Shown: piece by piece, positions 1 through 8,852 of the stretch
Position numbering within the stretch: the first letter of the stretch is position 1
Layout of the letters: every line of letters starts with the position of its first letter
Origin: UBA5314 sp040217815
GTDB lineage: Bacteria; Bacillota; Syntrophomonadia; Syntrophomonadales; Syntrophomonadaceae
Assembly (NCBI GenBank): GCA_040217815.1
Contig: JBEHWI010000007.1
Coordinates: 38,064 to 102,063 of the forward strand
Direction: 5' to 3'
DNA length: 64,000 nt
Position numbers and translations under genes: made by a program
Notes under the pieces: model-generated
The model's input: the letters and a program-made list of their open reading frames with translations, nothing else
What the model was told of the DNA's origin: nothing
The model's database searches: none

Positions 1-60
1 ATTATTCCATCCCGTGGTCGGGGTTACAGTATCGTTTTTAACAGCATTTTTATGCAATTA

Positions 61-92
61 AAAAGACCCGGGCATACTGCCACAGGTCTTAA
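61..92 (-). terminator. Rho-independent terminator of the DUF1540 gene
   Basis: On the minus strand AAGACC and GGTCTT form the outer stem, GGCA and TGCC the inner stem, and the hairpin is followed by TTTTTAATT. It lies about 27 bases past the stop of the DUF1540 gene. The sequence from base 1 to 60 shows no gene. Confidence 0.7.
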
Positions 93-118
93 AAAGCCGT
101 GTCTTTGTTTAATTAAAA

Positions 119-280
119 TTATTTTTTACGACCGTGTTTAAAGGTATTGCAGCAGGTTTCTTCCGAACTGCGTACTTTGTTGTTCTGGGTGCTGGAACGG
201 ACTTCAATATCTTCAGCTTTACATTCAAAATTATCGTTGTGAAAACACTCTTCGCACATGCAGCGCATTACCCTGGACAT
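119..280 (-). CDS. DUF1540 small cysteine-rich protein
   Basis: A 53-residue protein with the spacing typical of DUF1540: C7, C9, C12 and C20, then a C43-C44 pair followed by NTF. The family consists of short Firmicute proteins of unknown role whose cysteines probably bind a metal. The start was placed at the second possible methionine because a GGGGGGAT ribosome binding site lies just upstream of it, whereas the upstream ATG would place that site inside the gene. A hairpin terminator follows, and the gene appears to be transcribed alone. The family is clear from the cysteine pattern; the function is unknown. Confidence 0.8.
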   Translation of the reverse strand: MSRVMRCMCEECFHNDNFECKAEDIEVRSSTQNNKVRSSEETCCNTFKHGRKK

Positions 281-427
281 ACTTATCCCCCCTTTGTGTA
301 TCATTGGGCTATAGGTCCATACTTAAAGCCTCTTTAGTATAGCCTGCCTGACGCTGGCTTTTCTTATTCGTCGGGGGGAAAATAGGAAGCTAATCTGCCA
401 TTTTGGGCCTTTGTGCTCTTGGGTACG

Positions 428-1804
428 CTACTGGTACTGTTTGGCCATTGTCAGCGACTCCATCCAGGTCTTGCCGTTTTTCCGGGTCAGCTCAAGGTCG
501 TTTACGACCACCCCGTGGACCCGAAGTGTTTCCATAATTCCGTTGCTGCCCTTAACAGCCCGGCTGCCCAAAGCGGAAATCACATAATAGTGTCCGCCCT
601 CTTCGCCCAGGTAGAGCATAACATGTCCCGGAAAATGCAGGCTGGCCCCGGGAAGCAGGTCTTTAAACAGGTCGGCACGCCTTCCGGCAGCAATGCCCTG
701 AAAGGATACCGTCTTTCCGGCTGAAACTGCCTGTTGTTCGGAGTTGCGGGGCAGCCTGAATCCAAAGCAGCGGTATACATCGAGTATCAGGGATGAACAA
801 TCATGGCTGTCCAGCATTCCGCCCCACCCGTAGCGGTCGCCCTGCAGCTTGAAGGCCTGCTTGATAACGTTGGCCCGGGTATAAGGCATGTATCCTTCCT
901 GAACATCCAGTGAGTAGGGCAGTAGGCCCAATTTGAAATCGAGCTGCCCGCTGCTGGCGCGAACGGCGAGTTTAACCACGTAATTCGCGGTGGGATCCTG
1001 GCGGTCAATCATAGCCGGGATTGGACTGTCGGCCAGGGGTATTATAGTTCCCATAGGAAGTCCCAGGTTGGATATTTCCGGTGAATTGGGATTTTCACAA
1101 AGGCGCAGCCGGTTGCCCGTAACCACCACCAGGCCGCCGGGTTTCTGATATTCCACCCAGGTTTTTCGGTCCGGGCTTATAGCCACATCCTCAGCCGGCA
1201 GCCACCCGAAGCAATTGTACATCCGGGCAAAGTACCAGTTGCAGTCGGCGCTTTGATGATAAATCAGCAAGGGCTCGAATGGATGTACGGCCGTATTCTG
1301 AAAGAGGTCGAATTCCTGATCATTCTTTTCATCGCTCACTACATCGCTGGTGGGATACACCCGCAAGCTGCTTCGTCTGACCGTAAAGGCGTATTTGACC
1401 TCGTTTCTATCTTTAACGCCGGCCAGGTTCATATTGACTCTCATTCTGCCGAGATAGTTCAGCGTGACCTGGTCGGGTCCAATATACATGGGGTCCTCAG
1501 GAAATGGCACATCCATCTGTTTTCTCATCTCATCACCGGACATGAAAGTGGAACAGGTTTTCAAATCACACACGGTTCCGGGCAGGGCTTTGATAATAGC
1601 GCTGTTGAATGCATCTATGTCTTCAAGCGGCATTATTATACGATCAGGTTCTGACAGTTTGTCTGTCCAAAATTCAGGATCGAGCATCTGACGGCTTACA
1701 TCCGGCATCAGATTAACCGGCGCCGCTCCGACTGGAATGGAAGCAGCTACCAGGTTCAGGCACAACAGCATTGCCATAACGAGTTTAAGTCTGGTTCTAT
1801 TCAT
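428..1804 (-). CDS. Secreted NlpC/P60 peptidoglycan endopeptidase with SH3-like domains
   Basis: The 458-residue protein starts with a signal peptide (basic MNRTRLK, hydrophobic core, cleavage near VGA-AP). Residues of about 30-110 resemble the N_NLPC_P60 helper domain and about 130-290 two bacterial SH3-like domains that would bind wall peptides. The C-terminal NlpC/P60 domain has the nucleophile in DSHDCSS (C336) and the histidine in FPGHVMLYLG. Such enzymes cut gamma-D-Glu to diamino acid bonds in peptidoglycan stems. The start is the ATG at 1804: an AGGGAGGA ribosome binding site lies seven bases ahead of it and overlaps an upstream in-frame ATG. No operon partner is evident. Confidence 0.88.
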   Translation of the reverse strand: MNRTRLKLVMAMLLCLNLVAASIPVGAAPVNLMPDVSRQMLDPEFWTDKLSEPDRIIMPLEDIDAFNSAIIKALPGTVCDLKTCSTFMSGDEMRKQMDVPFPEDPMYIGPDQVTLNYLGRMRVNMNLAGVKDRNEVKYAFTVRRSSLRVYPTSDVVSDEKNDQEFDLFQNTAVHPFEPLLIYHQSADCNWYFARMYNCFGWLPAEDVAISPDRKTWVEYQKPGGLVVVTGNRLRLCENPNSPEISNLGLPMGTIIPLADSPIPAMIDRQDPTANYVVKLAVRASSGQLDFKLGLLPYSLDVQEGYMPYTRANVIKQAFKLQGDRYGWGGMLDSHDCSSLILDVYRCFGFRLPRNSEQQAVSAGKTVSFQGIAAGRRADLFKDLLPGASLHFPGHVMLYLGEEGGHYYVISALGSRAVKGSNGIMETLRVHGVVVNDLELTRKNGKTWMESLTMAKQYQ

Positions 1805-2032
1805 TTGAATCCTCCCTGCCACATTTCTGATTTTCGGCAGATCTTTACTGCACTGGTATTTCTTCTATTCGCACGCTGAATAGAAATTCCACCTCGCTCC
1901 GGTAAATCCTGCCTGATTCTCAAGGTAATAAAAATGACGGGGTAAATTTTACTTGAAACATGGAGAGTAAAGGAATAGCCTTCGCGAATGTTGAATTCAT
2001 TTTAGGAATAGGTCCCAAAGGAGGAAGATTTA

Positions 2033-2602
2033 TTGGCTATAATCAGCGTTTCGCCGCTTGTTGGTGGAATAGTTGACGTTGAGACAACCGGCTTCAGCCC
2101 TGACCGGGACGAGGTAGTGGAGCTCTGCCTGCTGGTATTTCACTATGACCGGGAACTGGACCTGGTTGAAATAGTTGACGAATATGTAGGCCTGCGGGAA
2201 CCGGGCTGTTTCTTGCATCCCCGGGCTTCCCAGGTGCACGGTCTTACCATGGCCGATCTCTGCGGCAAAGACCTGGATTACCAGCGTATAGAGGGTATGA
2301 TCGAGCGGGTCGACCTTCTAATTGCCCACAATGCCAGCTTTGACCGTGGCTTTGTAACCCGCCTCTTTCCCCGGGCCACCAATAAACCCTGGTTATGTTC
2401 CATGTCCGGGATCGATTGGAGAAACAAGGGGTATCCCAGCCGGGGACTACAGGAGCTGCTGCGTCATCACGGCATTGCCGTGGAGCGCGCCCACCGGGCT
2501 CTGGATGACGTAAGAGCCACTCTGGAACTGTTGAATTACAGCCAGGCGAGCGGGATAAGCTACCTCAAGGAACTGCTGCTGGGCCGCCGGGCCGCCGGTT
2601 AG
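2033..2602 (+). CDS. DEDDh-family 3'-5' exonuclease (DnaQ/PolC epsilon-like)
   Basis: A 189-residue single-domain exonuclease with all four signature blocks: D15 and E17 in VDVETTG, the aspartate in HNASFDRGFV, and histidine plus aspartate in HRALDDVRAT. These residues hold two metal ions in DnaQ-like proofreading domains. The TTG start is supported by an AAAGGAGGAAGA site four bases upstream. It is free-standing, as in many Firmicutes that carry extra epsilon-like nucleases besides PolC. Trimming of DNA 3' ends or small RNA turnover is possible; the substrate cannot be read from the sequence. Confidence 0.88.
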   Translation: MAIISVSPLVGGIVDVETTGFSPDRDEVVELCLLVFHYDRELDLVEIVDEYVGLREPGCFLHPRASQVHGLTMADLCGKDLDYQRIEGMIERVDLLIAHNASFDRGFVTRLFPRATNKPWLCSMSGIDWRNKGYPSRGLQELLRHHGIAVERAHRALDDVRATLELLNYSQASGISYLKELLLGRRAAG

Positions 2603-2625
2603 TTTTACGAACTTACCGGTTATAT

Positions 2626-3324
2626 CTATTTGTCGTCAGTAACTCGTCCGCTCCCCGAAACCGGAATGGCCTCACCCAAAAAGGTGGGGTAAGGTTTAAT
2701 GATGGCGGCCAGAATAAAGTCCTTGTTGCGAGCGGCTATTTCTCTTAATTGGTAGTTGTACATAACCGGTCCATAATCGCCCAGGTCGGAGGCGACTCCA
2801 TAGGCCTCCAGACCGAGCTCACGGGCTATGAATACCGCCCGCATCAAATGGTAGCGCTGGGTAACAATGATCACCTTTTTCACCTGAAAGATGTCCCTGG
2901 CCCGGTACATACTCTCGTAGGTACTGAACCCGGCATGGTCCATAAATACATCGTCAGGCGCTGCCCCCCGGTTTTTAATATATTCCTTCATGGTGTTTAC
3001 TTCATCGTATTCCCGGCGCCCGTGGTCTCCGCTTACCAGTATCTTGGGGGCTTTGCCCTGTTCATAAAGTTCATACCCCACCTGCAGGCGATCATTCAAC
3101 ATTCTGGACACGTTGCCATCCGGCAAAACGTATGCACCCAGTACCAGGATGGCATCCGCCTGTGGAGCCTGCCCGGCGTCACATATATAACGGCTGCCCA
3201 CCCTTTGGACATGCCAGTTTATAAGCATTGCCGCTATTCCCAGTATTGCGGTTAGAGCCAGCAGTATATATTTCACCTTACCGGCCTTATTTTTATTAAC
3301 TTCTTTAGTTGTAGCTTCAATCAC
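2626..3324 (-). CDS. YdcF/SanA-like DUF218 membrane protein
   Basis: 232 residues with one N-terminal membrane segment (about residues 19-36) and an extracytoplasmic DUF218 domain. The conserved blocks are AILVLGAYV, LNDRLQVGYELY, ILVSGDHGRREYDE and a TQRYHLMRAVFIA helix. SanA and YdcF relatives are linked to envelope permeability and wall metabolism, but the chemistry is not settled. The start is GTG with AAGGAG upstream. The neighbouring YkvA-like gene ends 19 bases upstream on the same strand, so the two are probably co-transcribed. Confidence 0.85.
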   Translation of the reverse strand: MIEATTKEVNKNKAGKVKYILLALTAILGIAAMLINWHVQRVGSRYICDAGQAPQADAILVLGAYVLPDGNVSRMLNDRLQVGYELYEQGKAPKILVSGDHGRREYDEVNTMKEYIKNRGAAPDDVFMDHAGFSTYESMYRARDIFQVKKVIIVTQRYHLMRAVFIARELGLEAYGVASDLGDYGPVMYNYQLREIAARNKDFILAAIIKPYPTFLGEAIPVSGSGRVTDDK

Positions 3325-3343
3325 TTTGCCGCTCCTTGTTATT

Positions 3344-3739
3344 TTACTCGCCCGGTTCTTTGTCCGTTCTTCTTGAACGGTTGCTCTCCAGGGCCTGCCG
3401 CGCTTTTTCGCGATGTTCGTCGGTCATGTGCGCGCTTACCGCCGCCAGAGCCGCGGCAATGGCGCCGGCGTCATCGCTAAAACCCACCAGTGGAATAAAG
3501 TCAGGAATCGTATCAACCGGAAGAATAAAATAGGCCAGGGCAGCAAATACTGTGGCTCGGGCCCAAAAAGGCGTTTTGGCGTCCCGCACCGTGTAGTACA
3601 TGGCCACCACATCGGGGACAAAAGGCACCCGGGCGGCGGTCTGTTTTATCTTGGTCCAAAGGGTTCGTTCAACATACTCTTCCTGGGTTTCACCCGGTAT
3701 CATTTCAAGTTCGGAAAGCTTGTTTGCTTCTTTTTCCAT
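3344..3739 (-). CDS. YkvA-like DUF1232 membrane protein
   Basis: 131 residues. The DUF1232 core is FVPDVVAMYYTVRD followed by a hydrophobic helix and the family signature YFILPVDTIPDFIPLVGFSDD. DUF1232 proteins are small membrane proteins of unknown function, sometimes near ion or envelope genes. I chose the ATG at 3739 because AGGAGGA sits 11 bases upstream. An alternative TTG at 3772 has no ribosome binding site and lies almost on a TATAAT box (3775-3780 on this strand), which fits a transcript beginning near 3768. Confidence 0.85.
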   Translation of the reverse strand: MEKEANKLSELEMIPGETQEEYVERTLWTKIKQTAARVPFVPDVVAMYYTVRDAKTPFWARATVFAALAYFILPVDTIPDFIPLVGFSDDAGAIAAALAAVSAHMTDEHREKARQALESNRSRRTDKEPGE

Positions 3740-3870
3740 GTCTTTGAAATCCTCCTGGATGTTGTCTTCCAATAATTATACTCTATATCAAAGGGGAAGC
3801 TTTCGCCTATCTGCAGCTGCCCTGGCGATCAGACCTTTAAGAAGAATCATCCCCCTCTTGCCGATAAATA

Positions 3871-3879
3871 TGATATAAT
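3871..3879 (+). promoter_or_regulatory. Extended -10 promoter for the PfkB-like/AAA/SLOG gene
   Basis: TGATATAAT is a perfect TGn-TATAAT extended -10 element. No good -35 box lies 17 bases upstream, which extended -10 promoters tolerate. Transcription would start near 3886, about 120 bases before the ATG at 4006. The leader contains a possible 31-codon reading frame (3908-4003) whose stop abuts the ribosome binding site of the large gene; its own ribosome binding site is weak. Confidence 0.5.
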
Positions 3880-4005
3880 AAAATTTAGAAAAGATGGCTG
3901 GACTTTTATGAGAGCGGCATATAAGAAAATCGGGTCTTTCTTATCCGGGATGTTCCGGCTTGGAAAGGCTTTTTTATTAATAAGTGCTAACGGGAGGGGT
4001 TAAGA

Positions 4006-6792
4006 ATGCTTATTCAGGTTTGCGGTGATCCCACAGTTGACTGGTTCCGTATATATCGTCCGGACGTTACCGTGCGCGGGGGTGTGTATTACTGGCAGAA
4101 ACAGCAGGACGATTCCCGGGTGCAGCTAAGCTCCAAACCCGGCGGGTCAGCTCTTCTTTTTGAACTGTTAAAAGAGATATCTCCACCTGAAGCCACTGTT
4201 GAGGGTCCCAGTCTGGATGACGACTTTTTGAGCCGCCCCAAAGACCGCCAGATCACCACCACCTGGACCCTGTGGAGGGAGTTTCCCAACCCTGGACTGC
4301 CTGAGAATTCCTACCGGCTGTGGAAATGGCATGAGTTCGAACCGGCCCTGTGGGACTATCCTTCGGCCCGGCTGCAGGGACACCCTGATCTGTTGCTGGT
4401 TCAAGACAGCGGCCTGGGTTTTCGCCAGTCTCCCTGTGGATGGCCCCAGGCTTTATCCCTAAAAGAGAACCCCAACCCACCCCGCCATATAATATACAAG
4501 CTGGGCCAGTATGCCGACGGCCACTACAACCCGCTGTTGGGGCGTATTGATGAATTGGGTCTGTCGGGAAAGACAACTATTTTGAGTTCCTTGAGCGACC
4601 TGCGGGCCTGCGCTGTCAAGGTGGGAGATTCCCTATCCTGGGAGCGCATGCTGGAAGAAGTGGTAAGCGCAGTATACAGCCCCTTCTGTCCCTTTTTGGC
4701 TGCAGATGGCAAAAAGCTCAAATACCAGCAGGTTATTATACCTATAGGCTTGAGTGGTGCGGTTATCGTAAGCCAGGAGGAATGCATTCTGATATTTGAT
4801 CGCAGCGGCCAGGAAGGCGATTTTGCCAGCCTGTTTCCCGGTCAGATCATAGGTGACAATACCTCTATTTTAGCGGCCCTGGCTGCATCCTGGGCTAATA
4901 ACCCCGGAGAGCTAAACTGGCCCCAGACCACTCTAACCGGCCTTTTCATGGCGCGTCTGCTTCATGTGAAAGGTTATGAAATAGTTGAGCGAGCTGACCA
5001 CCAGCACCTGCAATTTCCCTATGAATCCATGGCTTACGCATTTCGCGAATTGAGCGCCGGGCGAAGGTCGGCTACCGGTCTTCCCAACCTGGAGCGCATT
5101 TACGATCTGGGCACATACCGGGACGCCAATCTCTCCTCTTTGAATCGAAAAGGACATTGGACTATTCTGGAGGGGACCCTTTTGAAAGGCCAAACCCGGG
5201 AAAGTCGTATACAAGACCCGCAGACCCTTAAAGCGGTTCACGAGTGCGCCCGCAACGTTGTGATTCATGGGCCGCAGGCCGCTTTAACCGAGGTTCCGAT
5301 AGAAACGGTAGGAGCCTGGAGCAGCGTTGATCGCCAGGAAATCGAAGGGGTGCGGAGTGTAAACAACGCCATGCGCGACTACCTGCAGCTGAAAAACCCG
5401 GATACACCGCTCTGCGTTGCCGTTTTTGGACCTCCCGGTGCCGGCAAATCGTTCGTCGTCAAGGAAATTGCCCGGGGATTGGGCATTGAAGACGACGCCC
5501 AGTTGACCTTTAACCTGTCTCAATTCGAATCACCGGGGGACCTGCAAATCGCCTTTTACCAGATCCGGGATCTGAATCTCCATGGTAAAATGCCCCTGGT
5601 TTTCTGGGATGAATTTGACTCTCCCTTTCAAGGCCGTCCCCTGGGCTGGCTGCATTATTTTCTGGCCCCGATGCAGGACGGGGAATTTACCGAAAATGGC
5701 CTCCCCCATCCTCTGGGCAGCGGCATCTTTGTATTCGCCGGCGCCACCCGCCACTCACTGGAGGAATTCAGCAGCGGCGACAGTCCCGAAGACCGGGCCG
5801 CCAAGAAGCCCGACTTTGTCAGCCGGCTGCGGGCCTATATAAACATCCGGGGTATTAACGGCAATCCCAATACCATTGAAGACCGGCTCTATGTGATTCG
5901 CAGGGCTTTTATATTGCGGCAGTACCTGGAGTCCAACGCTCCCCAGATAAAACACAACAACCAGTTTGAAATTGAGCCCTGTGTTCTGGACGCCTTTCTG
6001 CTTACCAGCCGCTACCGCCACGGGGCCCGCTCCCTGGAAAACCTGTTGAAAATGAGCAGCCTGGCCAGCAAGCGCAAATACGAGCTGTCCAGTCTGCCCC
6101 CCGATCACATAATCGACATGCATGTTAACATCAGGGAGTTCAATGACCTGACCTGCCTGGGCCGGCGTGAGATGCTGCGGGTGGGAATAACCGGACATGT
6201 AAACCTGGACCCGGGTGAAAGGGATACGCTTCGTATGGCGGTAAGGAGAGCGGTTGCCTTTATTGAAGACCAGTATCCCGAGCATTATCCTACCGTCTTT
6301 TCTCCGCTGGCTCCGGGAGCCGATCGCCTGGTAGCCAAGGAACTTCTGAAAGCTGAAACATCTCGCCTGATCGCCGTTCTACCCTATGGGCAGGAGCAGT
6401 ATGTCAACGAATTCGGCAGCAGCGACTACCGGCTGGACCCGGTGGGAGCTGAATTGCGCAGTGAATTTGATTACTGGCTCTCCAACCGGGCTATAGAAAT
6501 AATCGAAATGCCGCCCTCTCCCACCCGGCAGGAGGCTTTCATCACAGCGGGCCATTTTATAGCCGAGCACAGTGATGTGATTATCGTTATTTGGGATGGA
6601 CACCGCCAAAAGAGCTCCTCGGTTACTGCCCGGATAGTATCCCGGGCCGAAGAATTGAACATACCCATCTGCCACATCGGAGCACAAAATTACCGGCCTG
6701 AAGCCTGCGAAGCCGGACCGGTAATCAAATCGGGGGAAATCCGCTGTATGAACTTTCCCGGGCAGCCCCCCGGAGCCTGGCAGAACCTTTAA
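4006..6792 (+). CDS. PfkB-like / AAA+ ATPase / SLOG-domain multidomain protein
   Basis: 928 residues in three parts. Residues 1-330 resemble a PfkB (ribokinase) fold: GDPTVDWF at the start and PGGSALL near residue 45, but the usual GAGD catalytic motif appears only as IIGDN, so kinase activity is doubtful. Residues of about 440-700 form an AAA+ ATPase with Walker A GPPGAGKS (475-482) and Walker B LVFWDE (531-536). Residues of about 725-910 look like a SLOG Rossmann domain: RVGITGHVN, then APGADRLVAKELL and IAEHSDVIIVIWDG. SLOG domains bind nucleotides or nucleotide-derived signals and are frequent in bacterial conflict systems. The start has GGGAGGGG upstream. The gene stands alone between unrelated genes. 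The domain order is seen; a stress or defence role is inference. Confidence 0.75.
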   Translation: MLIQVCGDPTVDWFRIYRPDVTVRGGVYYWQKQQDDSRVQLSSKPGGSALLFELLKEISPPEATVEGPSLDDDFLSRPKDRQITTTWTLWREFPNPGLPENSYRLWKWHEFEPALWDYPSARLQGHPDLLLVQDSGLGFRQSPCGWPQALSLKENPNPPRHIIYKLGQYADGHYNPLLGRIDELGLSGKTTILSSLSDLRACAVKVGDSLSWERMLEEVVSAVYSPFCPFLAADGKKLKYQQVIIPIGLSGAVIVSQEECILIFDRSGQEGDFASLFPGQIIGDNTSILAALAASWANNPGELNWPQTTLTGLFMARLLHVKGYEIVERADHQHLQFPYESMAYAFRELSAGRRSATGLPNLERIYDLGTYRDANLSSLNRKGHWTILEGTLLKGQTRESRIQDPQTLKAVHECARNVVIHGPQAALTEVPIETVGAWSSVDRQEIEGVRSVNNAMRDYLQLKNPDTPLCVAVFGPPGAGKSFVVKEIARGLGIEDDAQLTFNLSQFESPGDLQIAFYQIRDLNLHGKMPLVFWDEFDSPFQGRPLGWLHYFLAPMQDGEFTENGLPHPLGSGIFVFAGATRHSLEEFSSGDSPEDRAAKKPDFVSRLRAYINIRGINGNPNTIEDRLYVIRRAFILRQYLESNAPQIKHNNQFEIEPCVLDAFLLTSRYRHGARSLENLLKMSSLASKRKYELSSLPPDHIIDMHVNIREFNDLTCLGRREMLRVGITGHVNLDPGERDTLRMAVRRAVAFIEDQYPEHYPTVFSPLAPGADRLVAKELLKAETSRLIAVLPYGQEQYVNEFGSSDYRLDPVGAELRSEFDYWLSNRAIEIIEMPPSPTRQEAFITAGHFIAEHSDVIIVIWDGHRQKSSSVTARIVSRAEELNIPICHIGAQNYRPEACEAGPVIKSGEIRCMNFPGQPPGAWQNL

Positions 6793-6813
6793 TAATCCTA
6801 TATAAAACGGTTT

Positions 6814-8817
6814 TTAGCTGTTCTTTTCTCCATCAGGTTGGAGCCAGGAAGCGGCTGTCTGCAGCAGAACTTCTTTTCGATTAGCGGCCGGGCTGGCGAG
6901 GACTATCTCCAGCAGGGCATTCAAAGTCCGTCCCAGGTCCTCGTCCGGGAGATAGCCTATTTGGATCAGATCGAAGCCGTCTACGGCCAGGTCTTTAACA
7001 GTGAGAGCCTCATCGTTGCTCAGCGTGGTTTCTGCCATACTCTGCACCCTGTCCACCCGGTAAAGTTCAAAGGGCGGCGCACTGCCCATAATATCCGCCC
7101 GCTGGAGGGTAAATAGCTCCGGCAAAAGCTCCTTTCCCACCCTGCCGATAAGGCGCCTTATCTTCTCTTCTGACGGGTTTTCCAGCCAGATCATGTGCTC
7201 CCCCACCAGGCGGCAGACCTTGTCAATGACCGCGTTGCTGTATTTCATACGGGTCAGTACCTCCCTGCCCAGCCGGCAGCTTTCCTGCTGGTGCTGGTAG
7301 AAATGTCCGACCCCTCTATCATCCAGGGTAAAGGTGGCCGGTTTGCCGGCATCATGAAGCAGGGCCGCCAGCCTGAGCTCCAGGTTGGCCGGAACTTTGC
7401 TCAATACGGCCAGGGAATGAGTAAAAACATCGAATAAGTGGGCCCGGTTGTGTTGTTCAAACCCGACGGTCGGCAAAATCTCAGGAACGACATACTGCAT
7501 TAAACCAGTATCCACCAGGGTGCGCATACCCCAATCAGGCCGCTCGGATAGCAAAATGCTGTTCAATTCTTCCCTGATTCTCTCCACCGCCACCCCGGCC
7601 AAAAGTGAATGGCACTGGTTTATGGCGAAGGCCACGCATTGGTCCAGCTCGAAATTTAGAACCGCAGCCAATCTTATCGCACGCAGCATACGCAGGGGAT
7701 CTTCGTTAAACCTTTCCCGAGCTTCGTTTTGCGGTGAACGGATCAGCCGTCTGGCAATATCATCACAACCTCCGAAGGGATCATAGAGCAGTCCGCTCCG
7801 ATCAACAGCCATGGCATTTATAGTAAAGTCCCGATGCCGCAGATCTTCAGTGAGCATAACCGGCCAGTCGTCTCCCTGGTAAATCTCACCCCGGCAGCGG
7901 CTTATCTCAACCTTCTCATTATTGATCAAAATCACCAGGGTTCCGTGCTTCTCTCCAACCGGGACAACCCTGGGAAATATTTCGTTTAGTTGGGATATTG
8001 AAGCGCTGGTGACCAGATCAAAATCCTGGGGGCAGCGACCCATAAGCAGGTCCCGTACGCTTCCCCCCACAATGGATACCGAAAAGCCGCGGGTAAGGAG
8101 TTCATCCATAACCTGTTCTACAAAAGGGGGAATACCCTGGCTTATTTTCATCAAAACCTCTCCCTCGGCTGTATTTCTGGGAATGAGTAATTCGATACCA
8201 TATCCTCTTTGACAACCGTGTTCCATTAAAGCCTTTACAAAATCGAGCACAACCGGATCCAAACAGGATTCCTGCGTCACCACTATTATCCTCCCCGAAC
8301 CGTCTATTATCCCGGCCTCCAATATCGCAGCCGCCTGGCAGAATACCGCCGCTTCATCCAGGCAGCCCCAGACTTCCAAATTGAGCTCGTATTCATTGCG
8401 AATTAGCCCCAGTAAACTTGAGCTGTCGTTTCCCCATTCGGCTGCCAACACCTGCTCCTTCATGGACGAACAACGCATTTTTATTATATTCTCATAAATA
8501 CCGGGAAGCAGGGAAGTTATTTGACAAGGGTCTCCAAAGCGGCTCAGCTCTCCCCTTTCATCAAGAACGGCGGCGATCTTCGCCAATATGCCAAAGAGCT
8601 TGTCATTGGGAATCACTTTTAAGCCTCGCATGTTAATATCGGGTTCCAAGACTTCCAGGGCCAGCTCCACCGGTGTAGCTGTTTGCAGTTCTGTTTCCCG
8701 GTTGGTGAAGCAATAACAGTTCTTTAATTGAAGGGCTGCTTCGGGTGTCGGGGCCAAAAGAACAACCTTTTGTCTGCGATGGTGCTCGATTATCTCTTCT
8801 ATAATGCGCTGTTCCAT
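6814..8817 (-). CDS. cca: CCA tRNA nucleotidyltransferase with N-terminal AddB-like extension
   Basis: The C-terminal 440 residues are a class II tRNA nucleotidyltransferase that adds or repairs the 3' CCA end of tRNA. Motifs in order are GGSVRDLL with DFD (metal-binding carboxylates), RHRDFTINA (ribose contact), NEDPLRMLRAI (EDxxR nucleotide template) and an HD domain, LAALLHDAGKP. The protein is 667 residues, against about 400-470 for the family. The extra N-terminal 225 residues (VVLLAPTPEAALQLK, a long helical stretch, then RIIVVTQESCLDP) resemble the N-terminal part of AddB/RexB-type helicase-nucleases, but no intact Walker A is visible. AAAGGA lies ahead of the ATG. The enzyme call is firm; the origin of the extension is a guess. 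Confidence 0.85.
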   Translation of the reverse strand: MEQRIIEEIIEHHRRQKVVLLAPTPEAALQLKNCYCFTNRETELQTATPVELALEVLEPDINMRGLKVIPNDKLFGILAKIAAVLDERGELSRFGDPCQITSLLPGIYENIIKMRCSSMKEQVLAAEWGNDSSSLLGLIRNEYELNLEVWGCLDEAAVFCQAAAILEAGIIDGSGRIIVVTQESCLDPVVLDFVKALMEHGCQRGYGIELLIPRNTAEGEVLMKISQGIPPFVEQVMDELLTRGFSVSIVGGSVRDLLMGRCPQDFDLVTSASISQLNEIFPRVVPVGEKHGTLVILINNEKVEISRCRGEIYQGDDWPVMLTEDLRHRDFTINAMAVDRSGLLYDPFGGCDDIARRLIRSPQNEARERFNEDPLRMLRAIRLAAVLNFELDQCVAFAINQCHSLLAGVAVERIREELNSILLSERPDWGMRTLVDTGLMQYVVPEILPTVGFEQHNRAHLFDVFTHSLAVLSKVPANLELRLAALLHDAGKPATFTLDDRGVGHFYQHQQESCRLGREVLTRMKYSNAVIDKVCRLVGEHMIWLENPSEEKIRRLIGRVGKELLPELFTLQRADIMGSAPPFELYRVDRVQSMAETTLSNDEALTVKDLAVDGFDLIQIGYLPDEDLGRTLNALLEIVLASPAANRKEVLLQTAASWLQPDGEKNS

Positions 8818-8852
8818 ATAGTCCTTTCGCTGTCGTTAAGCCCCAACGTTCT

